From positions 1-64,000 of the forward strand of contig DATLEZ010000175.1 of NCBI GenBank assembly GCA_035525055.1: 64,000 nt of DNA. Direction: 5' to 3'. The translations under genes and the position numbers were made by a program. Under the pieces are notes generated by a model. The model was given only the letters and a program-made list of their open reading frames with translations, had not been told where the DNA came from and ran no database searches. The DNA comes from DATEEG01 sp035525055 (GTDB lineage Bacteria > Actinomycetota > Acidimicrobiia > Spongiisociales > ZC4RG35). Shown here in pieces: positions 58,717-64,000 of the stretch. The stretch's first letter is position 1; each line of letters starts with the position of its first letter.

Positions 58717-59343
58717 ATGGCCAAGAAACCATCGCCACCGGAGCCGTCGCACGACATCGACGCTCAGCTGAGCGAGGCAATTGGCATGCGAGTCCGGTCC
58801 TACCGCCTGCAGCTTGGATTCACGATTGCTCAACTCGCCGAGCACTCCGGTCTATCGAAGGGGATGCTCTCCAAGATCGAGAACGCCCAGGCTTCGCCTT
58901 CATTGTCGACTCTGGCCAGGATCTCGGCCGCACTCGATGTGCCCCTGACAGCCTTCTTCGATTCTTTCCACGCTCACACCGTGTTGCACGTAAAAGCCGG
59001 GCGGGGCCTCGACCTGGTGCCGCGGGGTTCCCGATCGGGACTCCGCTCGCAGCTGCTCGGAAACCTCCGGGGCACCCACCGGCGCCTGGAACCGATCCTG
59101 TACACGCTGAATCGTCGCTCCAAGGTTTCTGAGAGCTTTCGACATCCCGGGACTGAGCTCCTCTACATGATCGAAGGGACGATGGAGTACGGATACGGCG
59201 CCCAGCGGTTCACTTTGGAAAAGGGTGACTCACTCCAGTTCGATGGGGAGGTAACCCACGGGCCGGTCCGCTTGATCGAAATCCCGGTAAAGCTCCTATC
59301 CGTGAAGGCCTATGGCACCGGGGATGGGAGCGCGGATCACTAG
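58717..59343 (+). CDS. XRE-family regulator with C-terminal cupin domain
   Basis: The protein has 208 residues. HTH at about residues 20-80 (VRSYRLQLGFTIAQLAEHSG, SKGMLSKIENAQASPSLSTL). Cupin domain at about 115-200 (GTELLYMIEGTMEYGYGAQR, LEKGDSLQFDGEVTHGP), likely a small-molecule sensor. It is divergent from glnT and upstream of soxB, and probably controls both. TAGCCT eight bases before the ATG could be a -10 box for a near-leaderless transcript; no Shine-Dalgarno is visible. Confidence 0.9.
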   Translation: MAKKPSPPEPSHDIDAQLSEAIGMRVRSYRLQLGFTIAQLAEHSGLSKGMLSKIENAQASPSLSTLARISAALDVPLTAFFDSFHAHTVLHVKAGRGLDLVPRGSRSGLRSQLLGNLRGTHRRLEPILYTLNRRSKVSESFRHPGTELLYMIEGTMEYGYGAQRFTLEKGDSLQFDGEVTHGPVRLIEIPVKLLSVKAYGTGDGSADH

Positions 59344-59409
59344 CACGCAGGGCCCGTTCACTCAGAGTGGATCGCGTTTCCTCGCCCTCGTACAATCCGC
59401 CGCTTCCAC

Positions 59410-60681
59410 ATGACAAGCAAAGGCCGCCGCCTCCCAGCCAAATTCAGCGCCTTGAACCTCGTTCGACGGGGGCTGAGCGGTGAGGCCTGGCCACCGGCCT
59501 GGCGTCGCCACGATCTGGGTCAGGCCTACGACGTCGTCATCATCGGGGCCGGGGTGCATGGGCTGGCCACGGCCTACTACCTGGCCGAGAACCACGGCAT
59601 CACCAACGTAGCTGTGGTCGACAAGGGGTACGTCGGAGGGGGCGGGTCCGGTCGCAACACCGCCATCGTCCGGTCCAACTACCTGACTCCGGAAGGTGTG
59701 CGGTTCTACGACCGCTCGGTCCATCTCTATCGCAACTTGGCTGCCGACCTCAACTACAACGTGATGTTCTCGCGCCGGGGCCATCTCACGCTGGCGCACA
59801 ATGACGGCGCCGTGCGAACCATGCGCTGGCGGGCCGAAGTCAACAAGGTGCAGGGAATCGACTCGGAGGTGATCGGGCCGAAGGAGATCAAAGAACTCGT
59901 CCCGGAGATGGACACCTCCGATCACGCCCGGTATCCGATCCTCGGCGCTCTCTATCACCCGCCGGGAGGGGTAATTCGCCACGATGCCGTGAACTGGGGG
60001 TATGCCCGCGGCGCCGATGCCCGCGGGGTCCAGATCCATCAGAACACGACCGTGACCGCCATCAAAACTTCGGCCGGAAAGGTCACCGGCGTCACCACCG
60101 ACCAAGGCGATATAGCCACTCCGATCGTGATCAACTGCACCGCCGGGTGGGCCACCACCATTTCCGACATGGTCGGGGTCAACCTGCCGATCATCACGCA
60201 CCCCCTGCAGGCCGCCGTCACCGAGCCGGTCAAGTTCTTCCTCCACGCAGTCGTGGTCTCAGGCTCGCTGCACGTCTATGTGAGCCAGACCGAACGGGGC
60301 GAGTTGATCTTCGGGGCATCCGTCGATCCATACGCCTCCTATTCCATGCGTGGTTCGCTTGAGTTCACAGAAGAACTGGCGGGGCACGTTCTCGAGCTGA
60401 TTCCCTCGATCTCCAAGATGCGGTTATTGCGGCAATGGGCAGGACTGTGCGATATGACCCCCGACTACTCGCCGATCATGGGCTTCACGCCAATCGAAGG
60501 CTTTCTGGTCGATGTGGGTTGGGGTACGTATGGCTTCAAGGCAGGCCCGGTTTCCGGTGAGGCGATGGCCGAAGCGGTGGCGACCAACAAGACGCCCGAG
60601 ATCATCGCCGCCTTCGACCTGGCCCGTTTTCCGGAAGGCCGATTGGTGGGCGAGAAGGGTGCGGCCTCGGTCGGCCACTAA
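59410..60681 (+). CDS. soxB: Sarcosine oxidase beta subunit / N-methylglutamate dehydrogenase subunit A
   Basis: The protein has 423 residues. FAD motif VVIIGAGVHGLATAYYLAEN at about residues 43-62, then GGGGSGRNTAIVRSNYLTPE and the C-terminal VDVGWGTYGFKAGPVSGEAM. It oxidises the N-methyl group of sarcosine or a similar amine, passing the one-carbon unit to the alpha subunit. TACAAT at 59391-59396 is a good -10 box 13 bases before ATG 59410, giving a very short leader. It shares one base with soxD (TAATG). Confidence 0.9.
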   Translation: MTSKGRRLPAKFSALNLVRRGLSGEAWPPAWRRHDLGQAYDVVIIGAGVHGLATAYYLAENHGITNVAVVDKGYVGGGGSGRNTAIVRSNYLTPEGVRFYDRSVHLYRNLAADLNYNVMFSRRGHLTLAHNDGAVRTMRWRAEVNKVQGIDSEVIGPKEIKELVPEMDTSDHARYPILGALYHPPGGVIRHDAVNWGYARGADARGVQIHQNTTVTAIKTSAGKVTGVTTDQGDIATPIVINCTAGWATTISDMVGVNLPIITHPLQAAVTEPVKFFLHAVVVSGSLHVYVSQTERGELIFGASVDPYASYSMRGSLEFTEELAGHVLELIPSISKMRLLRQWAGLCDMTPDYSPIMGFTPIEGFLVDVGWGTYGFKAGPVSGEAMAEAVATNKTPEIIAAFDLARFPEGRLVGEKGAASVGH

Positions 60682-60959
60682 TGATCACTGTTCCCTGCCC
60701 ATGGTGCGGTCCCCGCAATTCCGCCGACCTCCGGTACGTCGGAGAGTCGCGTCCTCGTCCCGATCCCAATACCGCTAGCACCGGCCAGTGGCGGGCCTAT
60801 CTCCACGAGCGCCAGAACCCGGCCAGTTGGACCACAGAGACCTGGTACTGCCGAACAGGTTGCCGTCGCTACTTCGTGGTCGAACGCCACGCTTCAACCA
60901 ACGAAATCAGGGCTTCGCGTCCACCCCGTCGTCAGCTTGAGCTCAAGGCGGACTCGTGA
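60681..60959 (+). CDS. soxD: Sarcosine oxidase delta subunit (zinc protein)
   Basis: The protein has 92 residues, a normal length. The zinc site is formed by CPWCG at the N-terminus and CRTGCRRYFVVERH later. YLHERQNPASWTTETWYC is the conserved centre of the family. It is a structural subunit of the heterotetramer. It overlaps soxA by four bases. Confidence 0.92.
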   Translation: MITVPCPWCGPRNSADLRYVGESRPRPDPNTASTGQWRAYLHERQNPASWTTETWYCRTGCRRYFVVERHASTNEIRASRPPRRQLELKADS

Positions 60960-63793
60960 CCGGCCGTCTGCCGCCACAGCCGGGCGAAATCATCGACCGA
61001 TCGAGGTCCATCGAGTTCACCTTCGACGGTCACACCCATCACGGTCATCCCGGGGACACGATCGCCTCGGCGCTGCTGGCCGAGGAGGTGAAGGTTCTCT
61101 CCCGGAGTTACAAGTACCACCGACCGCGCGGAGTTATGACCGCCAGCTACCTCGACCCCGGCGCCACCATGCAAGTGGGTGACGAGCCGAACGTGCGGGG
61201 CGCCCATCGCATGCTCGAGGCGGCGATGCAGGTGGCGAGCCAGAACCGCTGGCCGAGCCTCGCCTTCGACGTCTTTGCGGCCAACGACGTGGTCGCACGA
61301 TTCCTCACGGCGGGCTTTTACTACAAGACCTTCATCAGGCCCCAGCGCCTCTGGCCCTGGTACGACTCGGTTCTGACCCGATTCGCGGCGGGCGGCCGGG
61401 TCTCCTCAGATTCAGCTCATGGCTATTTCGACAAGCGGTATGCCCATCCCGATGTGCTGGTGGCAGGAGGCGGTCCGGCCGGGATCTCGGCCGCCGTCGC
61501 CGCGGCGGATGCCGGTGCCTCAGTGCTCCTCGTCGAAGAGGAATACCAACTCGGCGGGTTTCTGCGGTTCGAGCCGGCCTCTTTGCGATTACTTGCCGAG
61601 CTGCGCAGGGAGGTAGCGGCGCGCTCGGGAATCGAAGTCCTCACAAACTCGGTCGTTACGGGCCGCTACGACGAGAACTGGGTAGCCATCGTCCAGCGAG
61701 GACTTCCCGACATCCACGAGAGGCTGATCAAGGCCCGGGCCAAGACCCTGGTGGTGGCCCCGGGCCTGATCGAACGACCCTTTGTATTCGAAGGCAACGA
61801 CCTGCCAGGGGTGATGCTGTCAACCGGTGTGCGAAGGCTCATCAATCTGTGGGCGGTCAAACCAGGCACCTGGGCCGTCGTGACGACCGCCAATGAATCC
61901 GGAGATGCCGCAGTGGCAGACCTTGAGCGAGTCGGGGTGCTGATCCGCCATGTTGCCGACGCCCGCCGCGGCGAAGCGATCGCACGAGTCGGAGGAGGCA
62001 AGAAGGGAGTCCGCTGGGCCGAGCTCACCGATGGCAATCGGATCGACTGTGACCTCGTGGTGACTGCAACCGGGTGGACCGCTCCCACCTCGCTCCTCAA
62101 CATGGCCGGTGATCGACCGGTCTACGACCCGGGAGCGGCAAGGTTCTTCTCGTCGCACCTACCCGACAACGTGATGGTGGCCGGCTCGATTGCGGGAGAT
62201 GGCAGCACCGCCGAACTGATCGAGCACGCCGATGCCGTCGGGCGGGAGGCGGCCCGCAGGGCATTCCGCATCAGACGAGCCTGGCAAGCAGCCCGGCCCT
62301 GGGCAGCACCGGTCCAGGACGACCAAGAATTGCCACCAGTCGAAATCACACCGCTGCTGCGTCGGCTTCATCCCGAGCTGTATCGATCTTCGACTCACGG
62401 GATGGTCGACTTCAGCGAAGACGTCTCGTCAAAGGACATCCTTGCGGCAAGTGCAGAGGGCTATGACTCCGTCGAACTGGTGAAGCGCTACACCACTGTC
62501 ACGATGGGTCCCAATCAGGGCAAACTCGAAACCGTCAATGCGGTGGCGGTCCTCGGAGAGGCCCGGGGTGAGACCATCGACCAGGTGGGCACCACGGTGT
62601 GGCGGCCTCCCTACGCTCCGATCACCCTGGGCGCCCTCGGGGGAAGGGCCTGGGACCCGGTCCGCTACTCACCGATGCAACCCTGGCATGAGGTCAACGG
62701 TGCCGTGCCATTGGTGGCCGGTCAATGGATCCGGCCCGATCACTATGGCGACCCCGAAGCCGAGGTGGTCAATGTCCGGAGCAACGTGGGTGTCATCGAC
62801 GTTACGCCCCTTGGCAAGCTGGATCTGCGAGGTCCCGATGTTCCCAAGCTGCTCAACCTTGTCTACACCAACAAATGGTCCAGGCTCGACATCGGCGGAG
62901 TCCGCTACGGAGTCATGTGCGCCGAGGACGGAGTCGTCATGGATGACGGGGTCACCGGCCGGCTCTCCGAGGATCAATATCTGATGACCACCACTTCCTC
63001 GGGAGCTGCCACCGTCTGGGAATGGATCGAGAACTGGCTGCAAACGGAGCATCCCGAGTGGAAGGTCCACGTAACCCCGGTCACGACTGCGTATGCCTCG
63101 ATGAACGTCGCCGGGCCTTCCTCCCGGTTGCTGCTGCAACGCCTGGTAGAAGGGATCGATCTCTCCTCCGACGCCTTCCCCTACATGACGCTCCGTCAGG
63201 GAACCGTGGCGGGGGTCGATTGCTTCATGTGGCGGATCGGCTTTACCGGTGAACTCTCCTACGAGATTCACGTCCCTGCCGGGTATGGCCTCCACGTCTG
63301 GGAGGCGTTGTTCGAATCCGGGGAGGGTCTCGACATCGGAGCTTTCGGAGTCGAGGCGCAGCGCATCATGCGTTTGGAGAAGGGCCACTTCATCGTCGGG
63401 CAGGACACCGATGGTCTCATGCAGGGCTACTCGGCTGGCCTCGACTCGCTGATCAAACTCGACAAGGACGACTTTGCCGGCAAGACCGAACTCGCCTGGC
63501 AGCAGCATGGGGAGTACGTGCATCTGGTCGGCCTGCAGCCCGACGACCGGAACGTGGTGCCGCCCGAGGCGAGCCAGATCATCGAGAACGGCAAGCATAT
63601 CGCAGGCCGCATCACCTCATCCCGATTCTCCCCCACTCTCGGCCGCTCGATCTGTTTGGGGGTGGTGGCCCCTCACCTTGCTGCTCCGGGAACTGTGGTC
63701 ACGATCCAGTTGCCCGATCGGAGCCAGGTCAAAGCGAAGGTGATGCCCCACCACGCCCACTTCGATCCGGAAGGAACCCGCCTCCGTGTCTAA
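60956..63793 (+). CDS. soxA: Sarcosine oxidase alpha subunit / N-methylglutamate dehydrogenase subunit C
   Basis: The protein has 945 residues, a full-length alpha subunit. Residues about 1-100 are a ferredoxin-like domain (FDGHTHHGHPGDTIASALLA, YKYHRPRGVM). The NAD-binding part starts near 165 (VAGGGPAGISAAVAAADAGA). The C-terminal about 370 residues are a GcvT-like folate-binding domain (MQPWHEVNGAVPLVAGQW to AFGVEAQRIMRLEKGHFIVG), which transfers the oxidised methyl group to tetrahydrofolate. Its GTG-initiated gamma partner overlaps by eight bases. Confidence 0.93.
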   Translation: MTGRLPPQPGEIIDRSRSIEFTFDGHTHHGHPGDTIASALLAEEVKVLSRSYKYHRPRGVMTASYLDPGATMQVGDEPNVRGAHRMLEAAMQVASQNRWPSLAFDVFAANDVVARFLTAGFYYKTFIRPQRLWPWYDSVLTRFAAGGRVSSDSAHGYFDKRYAHPDVLVAGGGPAGISAAVAAADAGASVLLVEEEYQLGGFLRFEPASLRLLAELRREVAARSGIEVLTNSVVTGRYDENWVAIVQRGLPDIHERLIKARAKTLVVAPGLIERPFVFEGNDLPGVMLSTGVRRLINLWAVKPGTWAVVTTANESGDAAVADLERVGVLIRHVADARRGEAIARVGGGKKGVRWAELTDGNRIDCDLVVTATGWTAPTSLLNMAGDRPVYDPGAARFFSSHLPDNVMVAGSIAGDGSTAELIEHADAVGREAARRAFRIRRAWQAARPWAAPVQDDQELPPVEITPLLRRLHPELYRSSTHGMVDFSEDVSSKDILAASAEGYDSVELVKRYTTVTMGPNQGKLETVNAVAVLGEARGETIDQVGTTVWRPPYAPITLGALGGRAWDPVRYSPMQPWHEVNGAVPLVAGQWIRPDHYGDPEAEVVNVRSNVGVIDVTPLGKLDLRGPDVPKLLNLVYTNKWSRLDIGGVRYGVMCAEDGVVMDDGVTGRLSEDQYLMTTTSSGAATVWEWIENWLQTEHPEWKVHVTPVTTAYASMNVAGPSSRLLLQRLVEGIDLSSDAFPYMTLRQGTVAGVDCFMWRIGFTGELSYEIHVPAGYGLHVWEALFESGEGLDIGAFGVEAQRIMRLEKGHFIVGQDTDGLMQGYSAGLDSLIKLDKDDFAGKTELAWQQHGEYVHLVGLQPDDRNVVPPEASQIIENGKHIAGRITSSRFSPTLGRSICLGVVAPHLAAPGTVVTIQLPDRSQVKAKVMPHHAHFDPEGTRLRV

Positions 63794-64000
63794 AACCCCT
63801 GTGGCCCGAAGCCCGATCAATCAGGCCGGCCCGATCGAGGTCGCTCACGGCTGGGTGGTGTCGATGAAGAAGTCGTCCGCTCCCTTGCGACTCGCCGACC
63901 TGTCACAGCTTGCGAAGATCGGGGTCAAGACGCAGGTGCCACCGTTCGACATTTCCTACGGCCGCTCGGCGCGGCAAGGCGAATGGATTGTCGCTGGGTC
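63786..64000 (+). CDS. soxG: Sarcosine oxidase gamma subunit (partial at window edge)
   Basis: The first 71 codons are visible from GTG 63786. VSMKKSSAPLRLADLSQLAK and GVKTQVPPFDISYGRSARQG resemble the start of SoxG/GcvT-like gamma subunits. Its position directly after soxA, overlapping by eight bases, completes the soxBDAG order. The C-terminal part lies outside the window. Confidence 0.85.
   Translation, partial: MSKTPVARSPINQAGPIEVAHGWVVSMKKSSAPLRLADLSQLAKIGVKTQVPPFDISYGRSARQGEWIVAG

Noticed and set aside
57166..58845. Longer glnT frame starting at 58845
   Set aside because: The extension overlaps the divergent XRE regulator gene and is not GS-like; GTG 58566 has AAAGGA upstream.
1..64000. 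tRNA or rRNA genes, prophage, insertion sequences or transposases
   Set aside because: I looked for cloverleaf-like sequence and for transposase, integrase and phage motifs in the translations and recognised none.

Overview
The window is high-GC bacterial DNA with dense, mostly leftward operons joined by ATGA, GTGA or TGATG overlaps. It looks like an actinobacterium (Actinomycetota, perhaps an Acidimicrobiia-like lineage). The reasons are a coproporphyrin-type heme operon (hemQ with a Gram-positive hemY and hemH), an F420-type LLM oxidoreductase, a Nif3 / zinc-ribbon / RNase H trio, many GTG starts, leaderless-looking genes, SigF/SigB-like promoters (GTTT-N15/16-GGGTAW) and an ECF42 sigma factor paired with a DGPF protein. 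I could not run any search, so taxonomy and family names rest on motif recognition.

Layout. 1-4.5 kb: a leftward signalling operon of a response-regulator/thioredoxin-reductase fusion, a cNMP-binding histidine kinase and a class III cyclase/ATPase (cut by the window edge). 4.6-9.7 kb: housekeeping and metabolic genes (Nudix, lipoprotein, LLM oxidoreductase, RNase H, zinc ribbon, Nif3). 9.8-12.4 kb: a sensor kinase, a divergent secreted repeat protein and a small membrane protein. 12.3-21.6 kb: a nine-gene heme operon, transcribed hemA-C-D-B-L-E-Q-H-Y. 21.7-29.2 kb: regulators and small accessory enzymes (ArsR with two broken SRPBCC genes, ECF42 sigma with a DGPF protein, DoxX, TetR with a VOC protein, YjbR-like, methyltransferase). 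29.2-36.0 kb: a large hairpin element, then a papain-like protein, two caspase-like CHAT proteins (one carrying a CBM9-like outer domain), a broken chagasin-like protease inhibitor and a broken BTAD regulator. 36-44.3 kb: a stress and repair zone with a STAS protein, a SpoIIE-type phosphatase, a helix-hairpin-helix protein, Ku, LigD and stress membrane proteins, several behind SigF-like promoters.

44.4-64 kb: an N-methyl-nitrogen region. It holds two sets of the three-part glutamate-synthase-like enzyme (amidotransferase + GXGXG + FMN domain), two glutamine-synthetase-like ligases, an Amt transporter followed by a train of tiny membrane proteins, a lone sarcosine-oxidase-beta-like flavoprotein with an unrecognised partner, an XRE-cupin regulator, and soxBDAG (cut by the right edge). 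Together these resemble the N-methylglutamate / sarcosine pathways: uptake of ammonium or methylammonium, gamma-glutamyl-amide or N-methylglutamate formation, then oxidative demethylation to formaldehyde or methylene-tetrahydrofolate.

Two genome habits recur. Short tandem duplications sit on gene 3' ends and often contain the stop codon (hemA/hemC, yjbR-like, SRPBCC, glxB and others). Single-base or dinucleotide frameshifts are concentrated in accessory genes, while core operons are intact.
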